Source: WHSM01 sp050701635
Lineage (GTDB): Bacteria > Actinomycetota > Actinomycetes > Mycobacteriales > Micromonosporaceae
Direction of reading: 5' to 3'
NCBI GenBank assembly: GCA_050701635.1
Contig: JBOGDF010000145.1
Span: 1-12,988 of the forward strand
Length of the DNA: 12,988 bases
How positions within the stretch are numbered: the first letter of the stretch is position 1; every line of letters begins with the position of its first letter. Below, piece by piece: positions 1 through 6,472 of the stretch. Under the pieces are notes generated by a model, which ran no database searches, was not told the origin of the DNA, and saw only the letters and a program-made list of their open reading frames with translations. Made by a program: the position numbers and the translations under genes.

Positions 1-294
1 GCGCTGCTCGACGCGGTGGCGGAGCGGCTGGCGTACGGGGTTGCCGCGGTGTGCGTGGTGCTGGACCCTGCGCTGGTGGTGCTGGCCGGTGAGATCGGGC
101 AGGCCGGGGGCGCCGACCTGGCGGAGCGGGTGGAGCACGAGGTCGCCGCGATCGCGCCGGTACGCCCGCGCGTGGTCACCACCGGCGTGGCCACCGATCC
201 GGTGCTGCGCGGCGCCCTGCTCACCGGCGTGGCGGCCGCCCGCGACGAAGTGCTCCGCTCCACCGGGGCGAGCGACAGCCGTACGGTCGGGTAG
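1..294 (+). CDS. ROK-family protein, C-terminal fragment (5' end outside window)
   Basis: This frame is open from the first base and ends at TAG 292-294, so only the last 97 residues are visible. The piece reads as the C-terminal end of a ROK (repressor/ORF/kinase) protein. It has a helix-rich 'AYGVAAVCVVLDPALVVLAG' stretch followed by 'GEIGQAGG', then 'RPRVVTTG' and 'DPVLRGALLTGV'. These match the family's usual 'vLdPe.vvlgG' strand-loop and the closing 'd.ailGAa..a' helix. ROK proteins are sugar kinases or sugar-responsive repressors. The N-terminal winged helix that would separate the two is not in the window, so either is possible; I lean to a ROK transcriptional regulator. Its stop lies only 12 bases before the glgP start and in the same frame, so co-transcription with glgP, and sugar-dependent control of it, is plausible but inferred. 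Confidence 0.75.
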   Translation, partial: ALLDAVAERLAYGVAAVCVVLDPALVVLAGEIGQAGGADLAERVEHEVAAIAPVRPRVVTTGVATDPVLRGALLTGVAAARDEVLRSTGASDSRTVG

Positions 295-306
295 TGTGGG
301 CTCCCC

Positions 307-2856
307 GTGAGAGCGCTACGCCGATTCACCGTACGAGCCGCCCTTCCGGATCCCCTCGCGCCGCTGGCTGAGCTGGTCACCAATCTGCGCTGGTCCTGGC
401 ACCCGCAGACGCGTGACGTGTTCGCCCAGGTGGACCCCGAGCTGTGGGACAGAGTCGGCGGCGATCCGGTCCGCCTGCTCGGAGAAGTCTCCGCCGCCCG
501 GCTGGCCGCGCTGGCCACCGACGAGACGTTCCTGCGGGCGGTGCGGGACGCGTACGCCGAGCTGCGGTCCTACCTCGACGAGTCGCGGTGGTACCAGACG
601 CTCGGTCCCGACGCACCGCGCTCGATCGCGTACTTCTCGCCGGAGTTCGGCATCACCGAGGTGCTGCCGCAGTACTCCGGCGGTCTCGGGATCCTCGCCG
701 GCGACCACCTGAAGACCGCCAGCGACCTGGCGGTGCCGATCGTCGGAGTCGGGCTGCTCTACCGCTCCGGCTACTTCACGCAGAGCCTGACGCCGGACGG
801 CTGGCAGCAGGAGCAGTACCCGTCGCTGGACCCGCACGGGCTGCCGCTGCAGCTGCTCGCCGGCCCCGGCGGCGACCCGCTGACGGTGGAGGTGGGGCTG
901 CCCGGTGGGCGTACCCTCGGCGCCCAGGTCTGGAAAGCCCAGGTGGGCCGGGTCAGCCTGCTGCTGCTCGACAGCGACATCGAAGCCAACGCCGCCAGCG
1001 AGCGCGGCGTCACCGACCGGCTCTACGGCGGCGGCGTCGAGCACCGGCTGATGCAGGAGATGCTGCTCGGCATCGGCGGCGTACGGGCGCTGCGGGCCTG
1101 GGCGTCGGCGAACGATCAGCCCGAGCCGGAGGTCTACCACACCAACGAGGGGCACGCCGGGTTCCTCGGTCTGGAGCGGATCGCGGAGCTGATGGCCGGC
1201 GGGCTGGACTTCGACGCGGCCCGGCAGGCGGTACGCGCCGGCACGGTCTTCACCACCCACACCCCGGTGCCGGCGGGCATCGACCGGTTCCCGAAGGACA
1301 TGGTGGCCGACTTCCTGGGCGCCGCCTGCCCGAAGCTGCCCGCCGAGCAGGTGCTCGAGCTGGGCGCCGAGCCGGACCCCAACGTGTTCAACATGGCGCA
1401 CATGGGGCTGCGGCTGGCGCAGCGCTGCAACGGTGTGTCGAAGCTGCACGGCGAGGTCAGCCGGGAGATGTTCGCGTCGCTGTGGCCCGGGTTCGACACC
1501 GACGAGGTGCCGATCACGTCGATCACCAACGGCGTACACGCGCAGAGCTGGCTGGGGCGCCCGGCGCTGGACTTCGCGATCAGCTCCGGGGTCGACCTGC
1601 TGGCGGCGCCGACCGCGGAGTCCTTCGCGGTGGTGGACCAGCTCTCGGACTCGCAGCTGTGGGCGATCCGGCGGGAGATGCGCTCCCAGCTGGTCAGCGA
1701 GGCGCGGGGCCGGTTGCGTACGTCGTACCGGGGACGCGGCGCCTCCGACGCCGAGCTGCGCTGGGTGGACGAGGCGCTGGACCCGGACGTGCTCACCATC
1801 GGGTTCGCGCGCCGCGTACCCAGCTACAAGCGGTTGACCCTGATGCTGGCCGACCCGGACCGGCTCAAGCGGCTGCTGCTGGACAGCGAGCGCCCGGTGC
1901 AGGTGGTGATCGCCGGCAAGGCGCACCCGGCCGACGACGGCGGCAAGAAGCTGATCCAGGAGATGGTCTGGTTCGCCGACGATCCGGCGGTACGCCACCG
2001 GATCGTGTTCCTGCCGGACTACGACATGGCGCTCGGGCGGTTGCTGGTCGCCGGCTGCGACGTGTGGCTGAACAACCCGCTGCGCCCCCTGGAGGCGTGC
2101 GGTACGTCGGGCATGAAGGCGGCACTGAACGGCTGCCTGAACCTGTCGATCCGGGACGGCTGGTGGGACGAGCTCTTCGACGGCCAGAACGGCTGGGCGA
2201 TCCCCACGGCCAGCGGCGTGGTCGACTCCGGACGGCGCGACGACCTGGAAGCCGCCGCGCTGTACGACCTGATCGAGTCGCAGGTGGCGCCGCAGTTCTA
2301 CGAGGCCGGCGCGGACGGCGTACCGACCCGCTGGGTGGGGATGGTGCGCCGGGCGGTCGGCACGCTCGGGCCGCAGGTGCTGGCGTCGCGGATGGTGCGG
2401 GACTACGTACAGCAGCTGTACCTGCCCGCGGCGGCGTCCTCGCGCCGGATGATCGCCGACGCGGGAGCCGCCGCGCGTACGCTCGCCGCCTGGCGGGGCC
2501 GCGTGGCCACCGAGTGGCCGTCGGTGCGGGTGGCTCACGTGGAGTCCTCCGGCGTGGGAGACACCCCGCAGCTGGGTGCCCGGCTGCACCTGCGCGCCGA
2601 GGTGGTGCTCGGCGACCTGGCGCCCGGCGACGTCGAGGTGCAGGCCTGCGCCGGCCGTCCGGCCACCGGCGAGGACACCCTCACCGAGGTCAGTACCCAT
2701 CCGATGGGGTACGCGGGCGACGGCGACGGCCGGCACCATTTCGAAGTCGACGTACCGCTGGAGCGGGCGGGCGCGTTCGGCTACACGGTACGGGTGGTGC
2801 CGAGCCACGAGCTGCTCACCAGCCCGGCCGAGCTGGGCCTGGTCACGTACCCGTAG
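307..2856 (+). CDS. glgP: Alpha-glucan (glycogen) phosphorylase, GT35
   Basis: Cytoplasmic PLP enzyme that releases glucose-1-phosphate from the non-reducing ends of alpha-1,4-glucan (glycogen, maltodextrin). The 849 residues fit the short 'alpha-glucan phosphorylase' type (TIGR02094-like, about 850 aa) with an N-terminal DUF3417 region (about residues 8-120, 'LVTNLRWSWHPQTRDVF'). Landmarks in order are 'PQYSGGLGILAGDH' near 120, 'HTNEGHAGF' near 278, 'FTTHTPVPAG' from F315, 'ITNGVH' ending at H411, 'FARRVPSYKRL' near 500, and the PLP-lysine motif 'GTSGMK' with K604. GTG at 307 is the only start that keeps the conserved N-terminus. The in-frame stop of the preceding gene lies five codons upstream, and the ribosome-binding site is weak (GTGGG at best). 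The gene follows the ROK fragment by 12 bases. It converges with the debranching gene glgX, its metabolic partner, 570 bases away. No key residue looks missing. Confidence 0.95.
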   Translation: MRALRRFTVRAALPDPLAPLAELVTNLRWSWHPQTRDVFAQVDPELWDRVGGDPVRLLGEVSAARLAALATDETFLRAVRDAYAELRSYLDESRWYQTLGPDAPRSIAYFSPEFGITEVLPQYSGGLGILAGDHLKTASDLAVPIVGVGLLYRSGYFTQSLTPDGWQQEQYPSLDPHGLPLQLLAGPGGDPLTVEVGLPGGRTLGAQVWKAQVGRVSLLLLDSDIEANAASERGVTDRLYGGGVEHRLMQEMLLGIGGVRALRAWASANDQPEPEVYHTNEGHAGFLGLERIAELMAGGLDFDAARQAVRAGTVFTTHTPVPAGIDRFPKDMVADFLGAACPKLPAEQVLELGAEPDPNVFNMAHMGLRLAQRCNGVSKLHGEVSREMFASLWPGFDTDEVPITSITNGVHAQSWLGRPALDFAISSGVDLLAAPTAESFAVVDQLSDSQLWAIRREMRSQLVSEARGRLRTSYRGRGASDAELRWVDEALDPDVLTIGFARRVPSYKRLTLMLADPDRLKRLLLDSERPVQVVIAGKAHPADDGGKKLIQEMVWFADDPAVRHRIVFLPDYDMALGRLLVAGCDVWLNNPLRPLEACGTSGMKAALNGCLNLSIRDGWWDELFDGQNGWAIPTASGVVDSGRRDDLEAAALYDLIESQVAPQFYEAGADGVPTRWVGMVRRAVGTLGPQVLASRMVRDYVQQLYLPAAASSRRMIADAGAAARTLAAWRGRVATEWPSVRVAHVESSGVGDTPQLGARLHLRAEVVLGDLAPGDVEVQACAGRPATGEDTLTEVSTHPMGYAGDGDGRHHFEVDVPLERAGAFGYTVRVVPSHELLTSPAELGLVTYP

Positions 2857-2870
2857 CGTCGGCTGCCATC

Positions 2871-2950
2871 CCAAGATCAACCCCAACCCCAACCCCAAAC
2901 CCCAAGATCAACCCCAACCCCAACCCCAAACCCCAAGATCAACCCCAACC
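2871..2950. repeat. 31-bp tandem repeat, C4A2-rich (2.6 copies)
   Basis: Two complete 31-bp units (2871-2901 and 2902-2932) and an 18-base third copy (2933-2950) follow the glgP stop by 14 bases. Each unit starts CCAAGATCAA and continues with three CCCCAA-type blocks. The copies are identical where they overlap. The minus strand therefore carries many GGGG runs separated by TT or TTT, a pattern able to form G-quadruplexes. The 'CAAGATC' at the start of each unit also begins the arm of the palindrome that follows directly, so the two elements may be related. Confidence 0.9.
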
Positions 2951-2951
2951 T

Positions 2952-3019
2952 CAAGATCGCTGTTTCGGGTACGAAACGGCGGCGGTTGGCGCCGATTCGT
3001 ACCCGAAACAGCGATCTTG
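2952..3019. repeat. Perfect palindrome, 24-bp arms, 20-base loop
   Basis: The left arm, 2952-2975 (CAAGATCGCTGTTTCGGG...), is the exact reverse complement of the right arm, 2996-3019 (...CCCGAAACAGCGATCTTG). The 20-base loop between them is GC-rich. A 24-bp perfect stem is much longer than a typical intrinsic terminator, and no T-run follows on either strand. It sits between the convergent glgP and glgX genes, so it could stop or slow transcription from both sides. Its size and perfection look more like a dispersed REP/MITE-type palindrome. I cannot tell from one copy. Confidence 0.9.
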
Positions 3020-3020
3020 A

Positions 3021-3053
3021 TGGTCTGAGCGGTGGGGCTGGTCTGAGCGGTGG
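3021..3053. repeat. 15-bp direct repeat pair
   Basis: TGGTCTGAGCGGTGG occurs at 3021-3035 and again, identically, at 3039-3053, an 18-base period. It begins one base after the large palindrome. It may be a duplicated edge of that element or simple slippage; no function is evident. Confidence 0.8.
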
Positions 3054-3056
3054 AGG

Positions 3057-3176
3057 CTAGGGGGCGGCGTCGGCGGGCGGGGTGCCCTGGGGCCAGACGC
3101 AGGGGGACCAGACGGTCAATAGCAGGTCGCCGCGCGGGTTGGTCTTGACCGGACGGCCGACGACCTTCGCGCGGGG
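3057..3176 (-). pseudogene. Possible C-terminal remnant of an unknown minus-strand gene
   Basis: On the minus strand, codons from 3176 down to the stop at 3059-3057 read as a plausible protein tail: 'VVGRPVKTNPRGDLLLTVWS' followed by 'PCVWPQGTPPADAAP' and stop. Almost every codon ends in G or C, like the real genes here. An in-frame TAG at 3179-3177 closes the frame upstream, so no intact gene remains. I do not recognise the family. The call rests only on composition and a protein-like sequence. The alternative, a plus-strand frame across 3082-3309, reads less like protein but cannot be excluded. Confidence 0.3.
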
Positions 3177-3191
3177 CTACATGAGCCGCCG

Positions 3192-3425
3192 GTGGGTTCC
3201 ATGCCTGTTGAGTACGCCACTCCGGCCAGCGAGGATCGTGCCGTCGAGGTGCTTTCCTTGCTCGCCGACCGGGGACATCACCGCGGTCCCTCGATACCGG
3301 ACCTGTTGATCGCCGCGACGGCAGAGATGGGCGGATTGACGGTCCTTCACGTGGACAAGGACTTCGAGCTGATCGCCGAGCTAACTGGGCAACCTGTGGA
3401 ACGGCTCAGCACCCAGCGGAGCTGA
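3192..3425 (+). pseudogene. Truncated VapC-type PIN-domain toxin (C-terminal half)
   Basis: The frame ending at TGA 3423-3425 encodes a tail typical of PIN-domain ribonucleases (VapC). It has 'DRAVEVLSLLADRG', then 'SIPDLLIAATAE' with the conserved Asp (codon 3300-3302), then 'TVLHVDKDFELIAELTGQP' with the Asp pair near 3354-3362. A full VapC is about 125-140 residues and starts with a strand carrying the first metal-binding Asp ('LLD.SA'). That half is absent, and an in-frame stop at 3120-3122 blocks any longer reading. Similarity to the family starts at about 3201. No VapB antitoxin gene is visible. Third codon positions are poorer in G/C than in the neighbours (ata, ttg, gga, cat), as expected of an acquired or decaying gene. 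A translated 70-residue product is possible but should lack a complete active site. Confidence 0.75.
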
Positions 3426-3426
3426 G

Positions 3427-5520
3427 TCAGCGTACCCGGAGCAGCACCACCGAGCGGGCGGTCAGCCCGAGCGGCGCGCCGGCCGCGACCTCGCGCGGAG
3501 CGGGGAAGCCGTCTTCGTCGCTGGTGTCCAGCACGACCTGGTACGCGTGCGCCCACGGGGCGCCGGGCGGGACCACGTCCACGTCGGAGTCACCGGAGTG
3601 CAGCCACAGCAGGTACGAGTGGTCGGTCACCGGCTCGCCCATCGGATCCGGGTGCAGGTCGTGGCCGGAGAGATACATCCCGAGGGTACGCAGCTCGGCC
3701 GCCCAGTCGGCGTCGGTCAGCTCGTGCCCGTCGGCCCGGAACCAGGCCAGATCCTTCAGCCCTTCGGCGGACGCGGCACCGCGGAAGAAGGTGCGCTGCC
3801 GGAAGACGGGGGAGGCACGGCGTACCCCCAGAAGGGTCTGGGTGAAGCGCAACAGGCGACGGGCGTCGGGGTCGGGTGACCAGTCCAGCCACGAGATCTC
3901 GTTGTCCTGGCAGTACGGGTTGTTGTTGCCGTGCTGGGTACGCAGCAGCTCGTCGCCGGCGACCAGCATCGGGACGCCGGTGGACAGCAGCAGCGTGGTG
4001 AGCAGGTTGCGTACCTGCCGGCGCCGCGCAGCCGCCACCTCGGGGTCGTCTGTGGGACCCTCCACGCCGAAGTGGTACGAGCGGTTGTCGTCGGTGCCGT
4101 CGCGGTTGTCCTCGCCGTTGGCCTCGTTGTGTTTGTGCTGGTAGCTGACCAGATCCCGCATCGTGAAGCCGTCGTGCGCGGTGACGAAATTGATCGAGGC
4201 GAACGGCTTGCGGCCGTCGTCGGCGTACAGGTCGGCGGAGCCGGACATCCGGGCGCCGAACTCGCTCAGCCCGTTGCCCGCGCCGCGCCAGAAATCCCGT
4301 ACGGCGTCCCGGAACCGGCCGTTCCACTCCGTCCACAGTGGAGGGAACTCGCCCACCTGGTAGCCGCCCTCGCCGAGGTCCCACGGCTCGGCGATCAGTT
4401 TCGCCTGGCTCACCACCGGGTCCTGGTGCACCACCGCCATGAAGCTCGACAGCTGGTCGACGTCGTGCAGCGAACGGGCCAGCGCGCTCGCCAGGTCGAA
4501 CCGGAATCCGTCCACCCCCATCTCGGTGACCCAGTAGCGCAGCGAGTCCATCACCATCTGCAGCGCGTGGAACTGCCGCAGATCCAGGGTGTTGCCGCAG
4601 CCGGTGTAGTCCCGGTAGCGGGCCCTCTCGTCCGGTTCGAGCCGGTAGTACGCCTCGTTGTCGATCCCCTTGATCGACAGCATCGGGCCGTCCGGGCCGC
4701 CCTCCGCGGTGTGGTTGTAGACCACGTCCAGCAGCACCTCGATGCCCGCGTCGTGCAGCGCCCGCACCATGTCGCGGAACTCGGCGACCTGCTGGCCCGC
4801 GTCGCCGGCGGAGCTGTAGCGCGCGTCGGGGGCGAAGTAGCCCAGCGAGTTGTAGCCCCAGTAGTTGGTCATCCCGCGCCGGGCCACCGCCGGCTCGGTG
4901 ACGCACTGGTGGATCGGCAGCAGCTCCACCGCGGTCACGCCGAGCTTCACCAGGTGGTCGACCGCGGCCGGATGAGCCATCCCGGCGTACGTGCCGCGCA
5001 GCTCCTGCGGGATGTCCGGGTGCCGGTTGGTGAACCCCCGTACGTGCACCTCGTAGATCACGGTGTCCGCCCAGGCGGTACGCGGCCCCGGCGGCAGCGG
5101 CGGACCCGGCGCCACCACGATCGAACGCGGGACGTGCGGCGCCGAATCCCGGTGGTCCAGCGCGCCGTCGGGGCCGGTGGCGAAGATCGCGTCGTGGTAC
5201 GTGACGCCTCCCGCGTACGCCCGGGCGTACGGGTCGGCGAGCAGCTTCGCCGGGTTGAACCGGTGCCCGTCGTCCGGGCGCCACGGGCCGTGCACCCGGT
5301 AGCCGTACCGCTGGCCGGGGCGTACCCCGGGCACGAATCCGTGCCACACGTGGTAGGTCTGCTCCGGCAGCCAGACGATCTCCTGGTTGCCGTCGGCGTC
5401 GAACAGGCACAGCTCGACCGCCTCCGCGGCGGCGCTCCACAGCGCGAAGTTGACCCCGTCGTCGGTGACCGTCGCACCCAGCGGGTACGGGCTGCCGGGC
5501 CGTACGACGGGTCGGGTCAC
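3427..5520 (-). CDS. glgX: Glycogen debranching enzyme GlgX (GH13_11, isoamylase type)
   Basis: Cytoplasmic enzyme that hydrolyses the alpha-1,6 bonds of the short stubs left by glycogen phosphorylase, releasing malto-oligosaccharides. The 697 residues match the GlgX/TreX length. An N-terminal CBM48 (about 10-105) contains 'GVNFALWSAAAEAVELCLFD' and 'HVWHGFVPGVRPGQRYGYRV'. The GH13 barrel follows with 'YEVHVRGFT' at 156, 'VVYNHTAEGG' at 266, nucleophile D342 in 'DGFRFDLAS', acid/base E378 in 'IAEPWD' and D450 in 'TAHDGF'. GTG at 5520 is chosen because the ATGAGG just upstream supplies a Shine-Dalgarno AGG that overlaps the end of the permease gene, and the N-terminus then starts at 'RPGSPYPLGAT' as in the family. 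Only 10 bases separate it from the ABC permease gene, so it is probably the third gene of that operon. It converges with glgP. Everything needed for activity appears intact. Confidence 0.95.
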   Translation of the reverse strand: MTRPVVRPGSPYPLGATVTDDGVNFALWSAAAEAVELCLFDADGNQEIVWLPEQTYHVWHGFVPGVRPGQRYGYRVHGPWRPDDGHRFNPAKLLADPYARAYAGGVTYHDAIFATGPDGALDHRDSAPHVPRSIVVAPGPPLPPGPRTAWADTVIYEVHVRGFTNRHPDIPQELRGTYAGMAHPAAVDHLVKLGVTAVELLPIHQCVTEPAVARRGMTNYWGYNSLGYFAPDARYSSAGDAGQQVAEFRDMVRALHDAGIEVLLDVVYNHTAEGGPDGPMLSIKGIDNEAYYRLEPDERARYRDYTGCGNTLDLRQFHALQMVMDSLRYWVTEMGVDGFRFDLASALARSLHDVDQLSSFMAVVHQDPVVSQAKLIAEPWDLGEGGYQVGEFPPLWTEWNGRFRDAVRDFWRGAGNGLSEFGARMSGSADLYADDGRKPFASINFVTAHDGFTMRDLVSYQHKHNEANGEDNRDGTDDNRSYHFGVEGPTDDPEVAAARRRQVRNLLTTLLLSTGVPMLVAGDELLRTQHGNNNPYCQDNEISWLDWSPDPDARRLLRFTQTLLGVRRASPVFRQRTFFRGAASAEGLKDLAWFRADGHELTDADWAAELRTLGMYLSGHDLHPDPMGEPVTDHSYLLWLHSGDSDVDVVPPGAPWAHAYQVVLDTSDEDGFPAPREVAAGAPLGLTARSVVLLRVR

Positions 5521-5530
5521 GTGCGGTGCC

Positions 5531-6472
5531 TCATGTGACGTCCCGCCGCTGGAACGACACCGCCGAGACCAGCAGGCAGAGCGCCGCCAGACCGCCCAGC
5601 ACCAGCGCTGCCCACGGCCAGGTGAGCTTCAGTATGTACGGGTCGCAGTCCATCTCGTAGCAGGTCCGGTAGTCGAAGAGCTCGACCTCCTTGGCCAGCC
5701 ACGCCCCGACGTACGTGGAGAGCATGTACGCCCCGCTCAGCCGTACCCGCAGCCCCTCCATCACCAGGCGGGCGCCGATCTCCCACACCACGATGTAGCC
5801 GATCAGTACGCCGAGCGCGGCCGCGGTGCGGCGCCCCAGCGAGGCGATCGACATCCCGGTCAGCGCGGCCACCAGCGCCAGCCCGATGGCGCGTGCCCCG
5901 TCCCATCCCAGCGAGATCCAGAACCCCTCGGTCAGGTCGCCGAACTCGCCGCGGGTGCTGGCGATGAACCAGATGGTGGCTACCCAGGCGGCGCCAACCA
6001 GCACACCGGTCACGGTCAGCGCGAGCAGCATCGCGCCCAGCTTCGCGAACAAGACAGAGATCCGCTGAGTACGCCACAGCAGCAGGTTCGCCAACCCACC
6101 CGACGACCACTCCGCGCCGATGAACGAGGCGCCGACCAGGAAGCCGATCAGCGCCAGCAGCCCGCCGAGGCCGAGCATCAGCTCGGGCATCTGATCCTGG
6201 AAGTTCAGCATGTAGTCGACGTACTGGGAGGCCTCGATCTCGCCGCAGTCCCAGCGTTCCCGCTCCGGCAGCGACTCCTGCGCCTGCTGGCATTCCAGGC
6301 GCGCGTCGGCGGCCTCGGTCTCGGCGCGCTGCAGCTCTTCGGCGCTCGGGCGATGGGTGTTGTACGCCACCACCACCGCGATCACGCCGAGCGCGAGCAG
6401 CAGCGCGATCGCCATCATCCGGCTGAACCGCCGGGCGCACAGCCGAGCCAGCTCGGCGCGAAGCAACCTCAT
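5531..6472 (-). CDS. ABC-2 type transporter permease
   Basis: Integral membrane partner of the ATPase encoded just upstream. The 313 residues show about six hydrophobic segments (roughly 19-37, 97-119, 143-171, 194-212, 217-235 and 285-307). A large outside loop (about 38-96) follows the first segment, as in ABC-2 permeases. The loops carry two cysteine pairs, C61/C76 and C271/C276. These would lie on the extracytoplasmic side in the simplest topology and could form disulfides; that is inference. The ATG at 6472 overlaps the TGA of the ATPase gene (ATGA, 4 bases), a sign of translational coupling. The cargo cannot be read from the sequence. Lipids, drugs, peptides or polysaccharide are all possible, and the family is generally associated with export. 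The cotranscribed debranching enzyme may be chance or a hint. Confidence 0.88.
   Translation of the reverse strand: MRLLRAELARLCARRFSRMMAIALLLALGVIAVVVAYNTHRPSAEELQRAETEAADARLECQQAQESLPERERWDCGEIEASQYVDYMLNFQDQMPELMLGLGGLLALIGFLVGASFIGAEWSSGGLANLLLWRTQRISVLFAKLGAMLLALTVTGVLVGAAWVATIWFIASTRGEFGDLTEGFWISLGWDGARAIGLALVAALTGMSIASLGRRTAAALGVLIGYIVVWEIGARLVMEGLRVRLSGAYMLSTYVGAWLAKEVELFDYRTCYEMDCDPYILKLTWPWAALVLGGLAALCLLVSAVSFQRRDVT

Noticed and set aside
316..2898. An 860-codon open frame on the minus strand opposite glgP, and an 858-codon plus-strand frame at 444-3020
   Set aside because: High GC removes stop codons from the alternative frames. The translations are Arg/Gly/Ala/Pro-rich without domains, while the glgP frame carries every family motif.
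2871..2950. CRISPR array or a true telomere
   Set aside because: The units are directly abutting with no variable spacers, so not CRISPR. The tract is internal between genes and far too short, and streptomycete-type telomeres are not built of C4A2 repeats.
3931..5538. Long plus-strand frame opposite glgX, and a second minus-strand frame at 3590-5440
   Set aside because: Compositional shadows of glgX with no recognisable motif.
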